Shown in pieces: positions 8,214-16,543 of a DNA stretch of 64,000 nt; positions within the stretch are counted from its first letter, which is position 1, and every line of letters begins with the position of its first letter. The DNA is from Streptomyces sp. NBC_01233 (GTDB lineage: Bacteria; Actinomycetota; Actinomycetes; Streptomycetales; Streptomycetaceae). The stretch spans positions 1 through 64,000 of the forward strand of contig NZ_CP108514.1 of NCBI RefSeq assembly GCF_035989305.1. The letters are read 5' to 3'. A program made the translations under genes and the position numbers. The notes beneath the pieces were generated by a model. It did not search any database. It was given only the letters and a program-made list of their open reading frames with translations, and had not been told where the DNA came from.

Positions 8214-8369
8214 CGTCGGCAGCCCGCATTCACGGGCGGGCTGCTGCTGAGTCTCACGGTGGCCGAATCATGGTTCTGGATCGCTGCCGTCGGCTTCGCG
8301 CTCATGGCCGCCGTCTACACCGTGACGGGTGTTCGCCGGCTCCGCACACGCCGCAGCCCCGCTTCCTGA
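8214..8369 (+). pseudogene. C-terminal relic of a membrane protein
   Basis: Only the tail survives. It has one membrane-spanning segment, GLLLSLTVAESWFWIAAVGF followed by ALMAAVYTVTGV, a basic end RRLRTRRSPAS and a TGA at 8367-8369. There is no start codon with a ribosome binding site and the hydrophobic pattern begins abruptly. The parent family cannot be told from this piece. Confidence 0.4.
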
Positions 8370-8402
8370 TCCGTACGAGCAGGCCGTAAAGCCGCCGCCG
8401 CG

Positions 8403-8940
8403 GCGGCGCGTGCCGCGGCTGCCTTCTCGATCAGAGGTTGAGCTCGGCCGTCAGACGCTCGACGGCACCGGGCCACGCCGAGGCCCTTGCGCGTGAGCGC
8501 GCGGGTGATCCTGGGGGCCCCATACGTGCCGCCCGACCGGTGTGGACCTTCTCGATCAGGAGCTGCTCGTCGCGGAGTCGGCGGGCCGACTCCGGCCTGC
8601 TCTTGCGGGCGAAGTACGTCGACGGCGACAGTTCGAGAACCCGGCATACGGGGTCGACCCGGAGAACTTCTCCACAACAGGTGGTCGATCACCTGCTCGG
8701 CCTCGTCCGGGGACGGTCGATCTCCGGGGCGAAAACACCGAGGCGGCTTTGAGGATCCCGTTCGACCGCTTCAACTCGGCGTTCTGCTTGCGTTCGCCGT
8801 GTTCGGCCGAGAGTGAGCCGATCGTCACGCCCGCCGCGGCCTTGTGGTGGATGCCCAAGTCCTTCGCGACGTGCGCAATAGGGCGGCCGGTGGTGCGGAC
8901 CTCGCGGATCGTGCGCTCGCGAAGTTCGTCAGGGTATTTC
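8403..8940 (-). pseudogene. Decayed IS3-family orfA/orfB relic
   Basis: Next to the second IS4 the leftward reading gives KYPDELRERTIREVRTTGRP and IAHVAKDLGIH, an IS3 OrfA helix-turn-helix. It then runs, through frameshifts, into ELKRSNGILKAASVF, the normal OrfA tail. Further left, GTYGAPRITRALTRKGLGVA is a piece of the OrfB HTH_21 domain. The catalytic DDE core is gone. The 5' end of the same orfA (MPAPRKYP) lies on the far side of the IS4, at 10716-10738. Confidence 0.75.
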
Positions 8941-10715
8941 CAAGACCACGGAGTTATGGCTTGTCCGGCGCTGTCAACAGGGGCGGGGACAGGGGCTTGT
9001 GGAGGTTGGGGTGGTCCACTCGGGGTCGAGGGTGTAGAGGCCCCGGCCGGTGCGGCGGAGGATTCCTTCGCGGACCCAGCGTCCCAGTTCTGCGCGTAGT
9101 CCTTGGGGATCCTCCAGTCCGATACCGCGGGCGATTTCACATGCGCGCCAGGTGCGGTGGGGATCGGTTCGCAGGAGTTGCAGTGTGCGGTCGCGGCGTC
9201 CGTCGGGGCCTGGGCCAGCGGAGGGGTTCACGGTGACACTGATGCTGGTGATCCTGGATGCGCCCAGGACTTGTGCCTGGTGGGGCGGGGCGGCGTAGCG
9301 GGAGATCGGGCATTTGACGCGGCGTGGGTTGACGCGGGCCCGGCGGGGTGGGAGCAGATCGTGCAGCAGGGCCGGTGTGATTCGTCCCGGTCCGGTGTCG
9401 GGCAGTACGTCGGCTGCGGCGATGAGCTGGTCTTTTGCGGTCTCCAGGGCGACGGTGAAGGAGGCGCGGTCCGGGTCGGTGCCGGGGAGGGTCTCGACGG
9501 CCTCGGCCATCGCGCGGCGCAGTGCCTGGTAGACGGTCAGGTGAGCCCAGAGTTCTTGTTGGATCCCGGTCGCGTCCTGGGATCGCAGCACCAGGCCGTG
9601 CTGCAGGGTGTGCCGAAGCGAGTAGAACGCGGACTCGATCTCCCATCGCTCGTGGTAGAGCTCCACCAGCTCTGCGGCGGGGTAGCGACGGTGATCGGTC
9701 AGCGTGGTGGCCAGTCGGTAGTGGCCTTCCAGCCTCAGCCCTTTGGCGGTCGTCACCGCGATGTGCGCATCGATGATCCTCAGCCGGGTCCCGTTGATCC
9801 TGGTCAGGAATGACCCGTCCGGCAGTAGTGCCCAGCGTGCGGGTGTCCGGGTTCCCTTGAGGCGTACCAGCAGCTGGGCGCCGGTGGCCGCGGCCTTCGC
9901 GAGGAAGTCGTCGGAGTCGAAGCCCCGGTCGTTGAGCAGCAGCATCCTGTTGTCCAGCAGTGGTAGCAGCTGCTCGGCGTAGCCGGTCTCCTTCTCGGGC
10001 GTCGGTCCGAAGACCGCACCGAGCAGGGCCCGGGTTCCGGTCTCGCACAGCACCATGATCTTCAGCATCGGATATCCGTCCGTGCCGTAACGATGCTTGT
10101 GTTTGCCCAGCCAGGCGCAGACTCGCGGCCGGTCAGGGGCCTTGGTGGAGCTGCAGCCGTCGAAGGCGACTGTGCGCCAGCACCTGTATCGCACCCCTGG
10201 TGTGATCGGCTGTGCCACGGGACCGGCCAGTGTCTCGAAGAGCAGCCGCAGCGGCGCGGCGCCCAGCCGCCGGCGCACCTCTCGCAGCGCCTTCTCCGAC
10301 GGACGCGGTGGAAGGAGCCCGCGCAGGCCGCAGGTGAGTTTGTCCCACACCCGCATGTAGCCCAGCTGCGGGAAGAGAACCAGTGCCAGCACGAAGTAGA
10401 CACCCACCCTCGACGGCAGCAGCCTCAGCCTCCGCTGGGTTCCGCCAGTACGTTCCAGCACGTCATCGACCAGTTCAAAGGGCAGGTGCCGGGTCAGCTC
10501 GCCCAGATGCCCCGGAGCGAAGACCCCGTCGGCGACGGTGATGGACGACGTGAGCGTGACGGTGGAACACTGAACGGGCAACGGGGCTCCTTCAGGCGGG
10601 AAGACCTTGGTCGGCTTCCTCGCTCTACCAGGAGTCCCGTTGCCCTGACCGGCACTTCTCCCAAATACCTCGCCCCTGTTGACAGCGGCCGACAAGCCAT
10701 AACTCCGTGGTCTTG
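8941..10715 (-). mobile_element. IS4-family insertion sequence, copy 2 (distinct from copy 1)
   Basis: The element has long inverted ends: CAAGACCACGGAGTTATGGC TTGTC from 8941 mirrored at 10691-10715, continuing imperfectly through CGCTGTCAACAGGGGCG. It splits an IS3 orfA reading frame. The 10-bp flanks (8931-8940 and 10716-10725) both encode Lys-Tyr-Pro but differ at several bases, so they are not a simple target duplication. Confidence 0.85.
8974..10581 (-). CDS. IS4-family transposase with C-terminal winged-helix-like extension
   Basis: 535 residues from TTG 10581. The N-terminal IS4 region (FAPGHLGELTRHLPFELVDD, LRLLPSRVGVYFVLALVLF) and DDE core (VAFDGCSSTKAPD, LLLNDRGFDSDDFL, YHERWEIESAFYSLRHTL) are intact. 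About 60 extra residues follow the usual IS4 end: TLQLLRTDPHRTWRACEIAR, GLEDPQGLRAELGRWVREG and ILRRTGRGLYTL. These read like a winged helix-turn-helix and copy 1 lacks them. The start codon lies in a leader inverted repeat similar to that of copy 1. Confidence 0.88.
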   Translation of the reverse strand: MPVQCSTVTLTSSITVADGVFAPGHLGELTRHLPFELVDDVLERTGGTQRRLRLLPSRVGVYFVLALVLFPQLGYMRVWDKLTCGLRGLLPPRPSEKALREVRRRLGAAPLRLLFETLAGPVAQPITPGVRYRCWRTVAFDGCSSTKAPDRPRVCAWLGKHKHRYGTDGYPMLKIMVLCETGTRALLGAVFGPTPEKETGYAEQLLPLLDNRMLLLNDRGFDSDDFLAKAAATGAQLLVRLKGTRTPARWALLPDGSFLTRINGTRLRIIDAHIAVTTAKGLRLEGHYRLATTLTDHRRYPAAELVELYHERWEIESAFYSLRHTLQHGLVLRSQDATGIQQELWAHLTVYQALRRAMAEAVETLPGTDPDRASFTVALETAKDQLIAAADVLPDTGPGRITPALLHDLLPPRRARVNPRRVKCPISRYAAPPHQAQVLGASRITSISVTVNPSAGPGPDGRRDRTLQLLRTDPHRTWRACEIARGIGLEDPQGLRAELGRWVREGILRRTGRGLYTLDPEWTTPTSTSPCPRPC

Positions 10716-10738
10716 GGATACTTCCTCGGCGCAGGCAT
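10716..10738 (-). pseudogene. 5' end of the IS3 orfA split by IS4 copy 2
   Basis: ATG 10738 begins MPAPRKYP, the standard start of one IS3 OrfA subfamily, with AGAGGAG upstream. The frame is broken at 10715 by the IS4 and resumes as KYPDELRE at 8940. Bases 10739-10840 hold the rest of the IS3 end and nothing else I can name. Confidence 0.65.
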
Positions 10739-10840
10739 CGTCTGGGCTCCTCTCATGAGACCCATCTGACCCTCTGTCACCCATCCCCGCATCTCGGGGG
10801 AAGCTCAAGCCGGCGTTGACCAAACAGATCACTGGAAACC

Positions 10841-11335
10841 CTGCTCGGGCTGACGCTGTTCACCCGGTCCCGCGCAGGCATGGCACTCACCGGCCCGGGC
10901 CGCACCCTGGCGGCGCGGATCCCTGTGCTCCTGTCCGACTGGGATCAGGTCCTGCGCGACACGAAGACCGCGGCCAGCCGGGCGGCCCGCGTGCTGCGGA
11001 TCGGCTACCTCGCCAGCGCAGCCAACGAGACCACCCCGGGCATCATCACGGCGTTCGGCCGCTGTCGGCCGGGGTGGCGGGCCGAGATGCGGCAGGCGTC
11101 GTGGTCGGATCCGACCGCCGGACTCGCCGACGCGGATGTCGACGTCGCCCTCCTGCGGCTGCCCTTCCCCTGCCAGGACGCCCTGCGCGTGGAGGTGCTG
11201 TTCACCGAGCCCGCTGGGTCGCCCTGCCCGCCTCCCACCCGCTCGCCGCGTGCGAGCGGATGGGCGATCGCCTCCTGCCAGTGCTGCCGCTCCCCCACCA
11301 GGCCCACGCTTCGCTGCCCGCGGTACCGCTTCCGC
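10841..11335 (+). pseudogene. LysR-type regulator relic
   Basis: The reading LLGLTLFTRSRAGMALTGPG is the hinge of a LysR regulator, and RVLRIGYLASAANETTPGII onward is its effector-binding domain. The DNA-binding N terminus is missing. A single-base deletion near 11213 shifts the frame: VLFTEP continues as WVALPASHPLAACERMG in the next frame. With no HTH and a broken domain it is inactive. It may once have controlled the adjacent crt genes, but that is speculation. 11339-11479 holds nothing recognisable. Confidence 0.65.
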
Positions 11336-11479
11336 TGAGGGCCAAGAGCGGAGGCAGCTGGGTCACGCCCCATGCCACTGCTGAGGTCCGTGCTGATGGC
11401 TCAGTGGCCCCGTGTGCAGTCCGGCGGCGGCGCAGCCCGTCTGCCGCCAGGGCTGCATCTGCGGGCGTGACGGGAAGAA

Positions 11480-13045
11480 TTACACAGCTCGGTGTCCCGC
11501 CCAGGCGGCCGCCTTCCGCAGTACCGGGACGCGACCGCGGTCCGGCACCGTCCACAGGGTCTGCCCGTGCAGGCCCCAGCGTTCGAGCAGGGCGTTCGCG
11601 GCCTGGAAGCCGGTCGTGGCTGCCCGTTCCATCAGCGCGACGGGGAGGTCGGTACGCACGACGTCGCCGGCGACGACGAGCCCGGGGTCGGTGGTTCGGA
11701 CGGTGGGGCGGTCGGTGTAGCCGCCCACGGGGAACAGCGGGCAGTCCTCACGCCATTCGTGGCGGGCGTCGACAACCTTGGCGGCGCGGGTTTCCGGGTA
11801 CACGCGGCGGAGCTGCTGGAGGAGTTGCTGCTCTTGGAGGGTCTGCGGAACGCGCCGGTCGACGGCGTAGGCGTGGAGTTCCACGACGGATCCTCCAGTG
11901 CGTGCCGCCCAGTGGGCGGCCTCGTCTTCCCAGCGGTTCAGCACGCTGATGTTGTCGAGGCCGCCGAAGCCGCTGGTTCCCAGGAAGCCGGGTCGGTCGG
12001 GGGCGACGGGTCGATCGAGCCAGAGTCGGGTGACGAGGAAGGGCGGAGCCGAGCGCAGGTGCGCCACGCGCTCCCGCCAGGCTCGGTCGCCCAGCCGGTC
12101 CGAACGGGCGACCAGGGACCGCAGGCCCGTGGCGTCCAGGGCGAGGACCACGGCGTCGTACGGTCGCGTTGCGCCGTCCGCGGTCGCCTCGAACGTGCCG
12201 TCGGGGACGGCTTCGATGTGCTCGACGGGGCTTCCGGTGTGTACCTCGGCGCCGTGCCGCCCAAGATATTCGGCCAGGGGGGCCCACAGCGCGGCCGGGT
12301 AGGGCGAGCGGGGCACGTCGAACAGCAGGCCTTCGGCGGAGCCCAGGAAGTAGATGTGGAACATGAGCGCCATCTCGGCTGCGGACAGCTGCCGCGGGTC
12401 GGCGAAGAAGCTCCGGGAGAAGACTTCGAAGGCCAGGTGTCGGGCCTGTTGCGGAAAGCCGATGGCCTCCAGGAAGTCGTAGGCACTGGTGTCGTCGAGC
12501 TGGTGGTACACCTCAGGCACGCGGACGTCGAGCAGCGGCAGGGCCGGGGCCGGATTCATGGCGCACAGGTCCCGCAGGCGGAAGGTGGGGCTGAGGGCGA
12601 CGAAGCTCAGTGCGCTCCACGGCGGAGTGCGCGGCACGTGCCGGAAGCTGTCGCAGAGGCCGTCCGCGTGCAGCAGCGGGTAATCGGGGAGTCCGGTGAG
12701 GTTGGCCAGGGCGGGGTCGGTTCGGCGCAGCAGGCCCCGCAGGTTGTAGTACTGCCGGAAGAAGGCGTGGAAGCCGCGGCTCATCGTCACGGTGCTGCCG
12801 TCGCGCAGGCGGGTCGGCCATCCGCCCGCCCGGCCGCCGAGGTAGGGTTCGCGCTCGTACAGCGTCACCTTCACGCCCCGTTCGGCGAGCGCGGTGGCGG
12901 CGGCGAGGCCTGCGATCCCGCCGCCGATCACGGCTGCCGTGTGGCGGCCCTGTGCGTGGCGGGCTCCTGGACGGGCGGGCAGGATGCGTGCCCGTCGGTC
13001 TCTGCCTCGGCGCGCCGCGGTCCGCTGGTGCGTGGGTGCTGTCAT
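11480..13045 (-). CDS. crtU: Beta-carotene desaturase/methyltransferase CrtU
   Basis: 521 residues, flavoprotein of the phytoene desaturase superfamily. The Rossmann motif is AAVIGGGIAGLAAATALAER near residues 37-56, followed by REPYLGGRAGGWPT. The FAD-binding C-terminal motif is GLVVAGDVVRTDLPVALMER. CrtU desaturates and methyl-shifts the beta-ionone rings of beta-carotene to aromatic chi rings, giving isorenieratene. Its ATG overlaps the crtT stop (ATGA). The position downstream of crtY and crtT is as in the S. griseus crtYTU operon. The call over CrtI rests on context and on the SRGFHAFFRQYYNLR region typical of CrtU. Confidence 0.88.
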   Translation of the reverse strand: MTAPTHQRTAARRGRDRRARILPARPGARHAQGRHTAAVIGGGIAGLAAATALAERGVKVTLYEREPYLGGRAGGWPTRLRDGSTVTMSRGFHAFFRQYYNLRGLLRRTDPALANLTGLPDYPLLHADGLCDSFRHVPRTPPWSALSFVALSPTFRLRDLCAMNPAPALPLLDVRVPEVYHQLDDTSAYDFLEAIGFPQQARHLAFEVFSRSFFADPRQLSAAEMALMFHIYFLGSAEGLLFDVPRSPYPAALWAPLAEYLGRHGAEVHTGSPVEHIEAVPDGTFEATADGATRPYDAVVLALDATGLRSLVARSDRLGDRAWRERVAHLRSAPPFLVTRLWLDRPVAPDRPGFLGTSGFGGLDNISVLNRWEDEAAHWAARTGGSVVELHAYAVDRRVPQTLQEQQLLQQLRRVYPETRAAKVVDARHEWREDCPLFPVGGYTDRPTVRTTDPGLVVAGDVVRTDLPVALMERAATTGFQAANALLERWGLHGQTLWTVPDRGRVPVLRKAAAWAGHRAV

Positions 13046-13761
13046 CGGGGGCCTTCCGGGCGGGCGGCGACGAAGGTGTGGGTGATGCCTGTCTGCCAGC
13101 CCGGCAAGGGCAGGGCGCGGACCTTGTGGAAGCCGGCTTCGCGGATGCGGGTGGCGAACCGGTCGGTTGGGTCGAAGTGGACGACGCTGCGCCACAGGTG
13201 GCGGTAGAGGGGTCCGTCCCCCAGCAGGGTGGCGGCGGGCTGGACGATGCCGCGGCACACCAGCGTCCACACGGCACGGTCGGTGCGCCGGCCGCTGAGG
13301 CTGTATTCGTGCGCGGCGAGCCGGCCGCCCGGTCGCAGCACGCTGCGCACGGTGTTGAGGACGGCGTCGGGATCGGTGAGGTTGCGGAAGAGGTAGGCGG
13401 CGAATACGGCGTCGAACGGTCCGTGGACGCCCGCGTCCTTCAGGTGCTCGGCCGGTGCATGGATGAAGCGCACGCCGTCCGCCCACGGTTTGGCGGCGGC
13501 TTTCGCCAGCATGCCGGCGGATGCGTCGACGGCCGTGATGTGTGCGGCCGGGAGGACGGACCGGATCGCTGCCGTCGAGGCGCCGGTGCCGCAGCCGAGG
13601 TCCAGGACCCGCATCCCCTCTCCCTGTGCGGGAAGGCCGAGGCGGCGCACCGAGCGCCGCAGATGCGCGTGGTAGCCGGGGTTCGCGGCGACCAGGGCGT
13701 CGTAGGTGCGGGAGGCGTGGTCGAACGCGGCGGCGAGGTCCTCGTCGCGCAGCAGGGTCAT
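13042..13761 (-). CDS. crtT: SAM methyltransferase of the carotenoid cluster (CrtT-like)
   Basis: 239 residues, class I methyltransferase. Motif I is VLDLGCGTGASTAAI, then ITAVDASAGMLAKA; motif IV region is FDAVFAAYLFRNLTDPDAVL and VRSVLRPGGRLAAHEYSLSG, which resembles UbiE-type enzymes. ATG 13761 follows GGAGACC. The gene lies 36 bp after crtY and overlaps crtU. CrtT is conserved in Streptomyces isorenieratene clusters, but its substrate is unsettled. Confidence 0.82.
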   Translation of the reverse strand: MTLLRDEDLAAAFDHASRTYDALVAANPGYHAHLRRSVRRLGLPAQGEGMRVLDLGCGTGASTAAIRSVLPAAHITAVDASAGMLAKAAAKPWADGVRFIHAPAEHLKDAGVHGPFDAVFAAYLFRNLTDPDAVLNTVRSVLRPGGRLAAHEYSLSGRRTDRAVWTLVCRGIVQPAATLLGDGPLYRHLWRSVVHFDPTDRFATRIREAGFHKVRALPLPGWQTGITHTFVAARPEGPR

Positions 13762-13797
13762 GCGGTCTCCAGAGGCTGGTGGTGGCCCGGTCAAGGG

Positions 13798-14979
13798 TCA
13801 GAGGAAGGGACGGCGCGGCAGGCGGGGCAGCTCGACGACGGTGCGCAGCATGGGGCCGACCGGGGCGTGACGGCCGACGGACAGGTCCTCGAGCAGGTTC
13901 GTGCGCCCATCGAGGAAGCGCAGGAGCCGGGCTGGCGGGACACGGGCGAAGAGTCGGCAGAACAGGTCCGGGCCGTCGACCCGGCCGCTGTCCAGGGCCC
14001 GCAGCAGGACCGCGTCCATGGTGCGGGCCCGCACGGAGTGGGCGGCCGGGGGCACCGGATCGCGGCCTTGTCGCAGCGCGGCGGCGACCGCCCGGGTCTG
14101 GCGCTGAAGTCCGGCGAAGGTGTATCCGGTGGACGGGCGGGTCGCGCCGCCGGCGGCACCGATCCGGAACACCGATGCACCGATGCGTTGCGGGATGGGG
14201 GCGTCTGTCATGGGGATCAGGCCGGTCTCGGTGGCGAGGATCTCCAGTTCGCCGAGGGCCAGGACGTCTGCGGCATAGTGCCGTAGCGCCGCCTCGTAGC
14301 CGCTGTCCGTCAGTACGTGGGGGGAGAACTCGGTGTACTCGACGAGTGCTTCGTGCGGGCCGGTGGGCAGGACGTAGCCGAAGGAGAGACCGTCAGCGGG
14401 CTGTGGTGTGCGGAAGTCCATCAGTTCCGCGGTCCCGGGGTCGAAGGTGGGCCGGGTGGTCCGGACGAACCAGCCGCGGAAGTGCTGCAGCAAGGTGGTG
14501 CGGGCGGCCGGGAGGCTTCCCAGAGGACGTGAGTCGAACACCCAGCGGGCCCTGAGGGCGTCGCGGCTGCCGTCGGGCCGGGTCATCAGCACCCGGGTGC
14601 CGGACGGGGTCTCCTCCACGGCGTCCACGGTCGCTTCCAGGCGCCGGACGTTGGGGCTGTGCGCCAGGTCCTGCGCGACCAGCGACTCGAAGTCGTGGGA
14701 GCGGATCATCTTGTACCGCAGCGGTGCGATGTTCACGTCGATCGGGGCGCCGGCGGGTGGCCGTACCCGCAGGTGGCGCCATTGTGATCGCACCGCGGCG
14801 TCGAAGCGGCCGCGGCCGGACTCCCAGAAGCACCAGGTGCGCGGGGCTGGACGCAGCGGACCGGGCGGGGCGTCGACGAGGATGACGGACGGGGCCGGGG
14901 CACCGTGTTCGTTCAGCCGGTGGGCCAGGGACAAGCCTGCGGCGCCTGCTCCGATGAGCGCCACGTCCGCCTTCGGCAC
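13798..14979 (-). CDS. crtY: Lycopene beta-cyclase CrtY
   Basis: 393 residues from GTG 14979, chosen because GGAGGT lies seven bases upstream; an in-frame ATG at 14994 and GTG at 15012 are alternatives. The dinucleotide-binding motif is VALIGAGAAGLSLAHRL near the N terminus. Further cyclase signatures are PRTWCFWESGRGRFD, WVFDSRPLG, FLRFLDGRTNLLEDL-like C-terminal text and VFRIGAAGGATRPSTGYTFA, matching the CrtY/CrtL flavoprotein cyclases. It converts lycopene to beta-carotene, the substrate of CrtU. First gene of the leftward operon. Confidence 0.9.
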   Translation of the reverse strand: MPKADVALIGAGAAGLSLAHRLNEHGAPAPSVILVDAPPGPLRPAPRTWCFWESGRGRFDAAVRSQWRHLRVRPPAGAPIDVNIAPLRYKMIRSHDFESLVAQDLAHSPNVRRLEATVDAVEETPSGTRVLMTRPDGSRDALRARWVFDSRPLGSLPAARTTLLQHFRGWFVRTTRPTFDPGTAELMDFRTPQPADGLSFGYVLPTGPHEALVEYTEFSPHVLTDSGYEAALRHYAADVLALGELEILATETGLIPMTDAPIPQRIGASVFRIGAAGGATRPSTGYTFAGLQRQTRAVAAALRQGRDPVPPAAHSVRARTMDAVLLRALDSGRVDGPDLFCRLFARVPPARLLRFLDGRTNLLEDLSVGRHAPVGPMLRTVVELPRLPRRPFL

Positions 14980-15214
14980 AGCTGCTACCTCCATTCCCGG
15001 GTCGGCGTTCACGCGCTGGGGTTTCCCGCCGCGGCGTGGAATCGGATGTGGTCTCGTGCCGAGGTCACCTGGTCAGGTGCATCCGCACGATGGCATTCCC
15101 GCGCATTCGGGTATCCGCTCCGAACCGCATCCGTATCACGGGAAGGGACCAAAGAAGCATGCGTCGAGCGATCGACACCACGACCGGTCGAAGACCACGA
15201 TGAGAGGAACCGGG
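14980..15214. promoter_or_regulatory. Divergent promoter region between crtY and crtE
   Basis: The 235 bases separate two divergent operons, so both promoters must lie here. I see no convincing sigma-70-type hexamers. In S. coelicolor the equivalent promoter is read by the light-induced sigma factor LitS. I cannot confirm such a site by eye. Confidence 0.4.
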
Positions 15215-16543
15215 ATGCGCCGCACCCAGGCGAAGGACAAGTCCGCGGCCGCACCGCCGCCCGTCCCCCGCCTGGTGGCCCTCTCGGGGTCCGCTCAGCG
15301 GCGCCGTCGGGCCGGCCGGGCGGCCGTCGACGCCGTGGACGGCGCGCATGCCCGGGACGGCGCCACGTTGGCGGTAGACTCCGCGGCCGTGGATGCGGAC
15401 GTGCGATCCGCGATCGGGGACGCGCTGGAGCAGGTGCTCGCCGACCGGCTCACCCGGGCCGGTGTGCTGGACGCTGAGTTCGCCGGGGAACTGGCCGAGC
15501 GCGTCGCGCGCTTCACCCGGGAGGGTGGCAAGCGCACCCGCTCGCAGTTCGTCTGGTGGTCGATGCGCGCCTGCGGCGGGGGTGATGAGCCGACGGCCTC
15601 GGCCGCCTTGCGCATCGGCGCGGCGCTCGAACTGCTCCAGACCTGTGCCTTGGTCCACGACGACGTGATGGACGGTTCGGCTCTTCGGCGCGGCCGTCCG
15701 GCGCTCCACACCGAGGTGCGGGACAGCTACAGCAGTGCGGCATCGCCGGCCCGCGCCGCCCGTTTCGGCGAGGCGGTCGCGGTCCTGGCCGGGGACCTGG
15801 CCCTCGTATGGGCGGACGACATTGTGGCGGAGACAGCCCTCGACCCATGGACGGCGACCGCCGTGCGTGAGGTCTGGAGCGATATGCGTACCGAGATGGT
15901 GGCAGGTCAGTTCCTCGACCTCCAGGGCCAGCTGACCGGGTCGCGCTCCACGGCGCAGGCGCTGCGCGCCGCCCGCCTCAAGAGCGCCTTGTACTCGGTC
16001 GAGCGGCCTTTGGCGCTGGGTGCTGCGGTGGCGGGCGCGGACTGCCGGACCATGCGGGCGCTGTGCTCGGCGGGGCGCTGCGTGGGCATGGCCTTCCAGT
16101 TGCGCGACGACCTCGAGGACGTCTTCGGCGATCCGCGGCACACCGGCAAGGGCTGCGGAGGGGACATCCGCGAAGGAAAGCCGACCTATCTGGCCGCGCT
16201 GGCGGTCGCGCGCGCCGAGGCCGCCGCCGACCGGCCGGCCCTGGAGGTGCTGGAAAGAGCCCTCGGGAACGAGGACCTTTCACGCGAAGGCCTCGACGAG
16301 GTGCGGGAGGTGCTGGTTCGGACGGGCGCCCGGGCGGCGGTCGGGGCGAAGATCGAGCGCCTGGCGGCCCGGGGAATGCGTCACTTCGACGGCGCCCTGC
16401 TTGACGCGGACGCCGCGGGCCGACTGCGTGGGCTACTGATCGCGCAGGTGACTTCTCGAGCCGCGGACGACCCGCCCGCCCGCTCACGTTCCGCGTCCGC
16501 TGCCACCACGGCCGGTTCTGGCGCACCAGGGGCCGGGCGATGA
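15215..16543 (+). CDS. crtE: Geranylgeranyl diphosphate synthase CrtE
   Basis: 442 residues from ATG 15215, with GAGAGGAA just upstream (an in-frame ATG at 15200 lacks one). Polyprenyl synthase motifs: GKRTRSQFVWWSM, the first Asp-rich motif as LVHDDVMDGSALRRGRP, and the second as FQLRDDLEDVFGDP followed by GKPTYLAALA. The first motif is the shorter DDxxD form usual for GGPP synthases. It makes the C20 precursor that CrtB condenses. An N-terminal extension of about 60 Ala/Arg-rich residues and an Ala/Ser tail are unusual and probably disordered. Its stop overlaps the crtI start. Confidence 0.93.
   Translation: MRRTQAKDKSAAAPPPVPRLVALSGSAQRRRRAGRAAVDAVDGAHARDGATLAVDSAAVDADVRSAIGDALEQVLADRLTRAGVLDAEFAGELAERVARFTREGGKRTRSQFVWWSMRACGGGDEPTASAALRIGAALELLQTCALVHDDVMDGSALRRGRPALHTEVRDSYSSAASPARAARFGEAVAVLAGDLALVWADDIVAETALDPWTATAVREVWSDMRTEMVAGQFLDLQGQLTGSRSTAQALRAARLKSALYSVERPLALGAAVAGADCRTMRALCSAGRCVGMAFQLRDDLEDVFGDPRHTGKGCGGDIREGKPTYLAALAVARAEAAADRPALEVLERALGNEDLSREGLDEVREVLVRTGARAAVGAKIERLAARGMRHFDGALLDADAAGRLRGLLIAQVTSRAADDPPARSRSASAATTAGSGAPGAGR

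Noticed and set aside
4287..10715. A composite transposon formed by the two IS4 copies
   Set aside because: The two copies differ in sequence, ends and C-terminal domain, so they do not act as a matched pair.
15013..15214. A long N-terminal extension of CrtE reaching back into crtY
   Set aside because: The frame is open by chance; the ribosome binding site at GAGAGGAA supports ATG 15215, and the earlier part overlaps the crtY gene.
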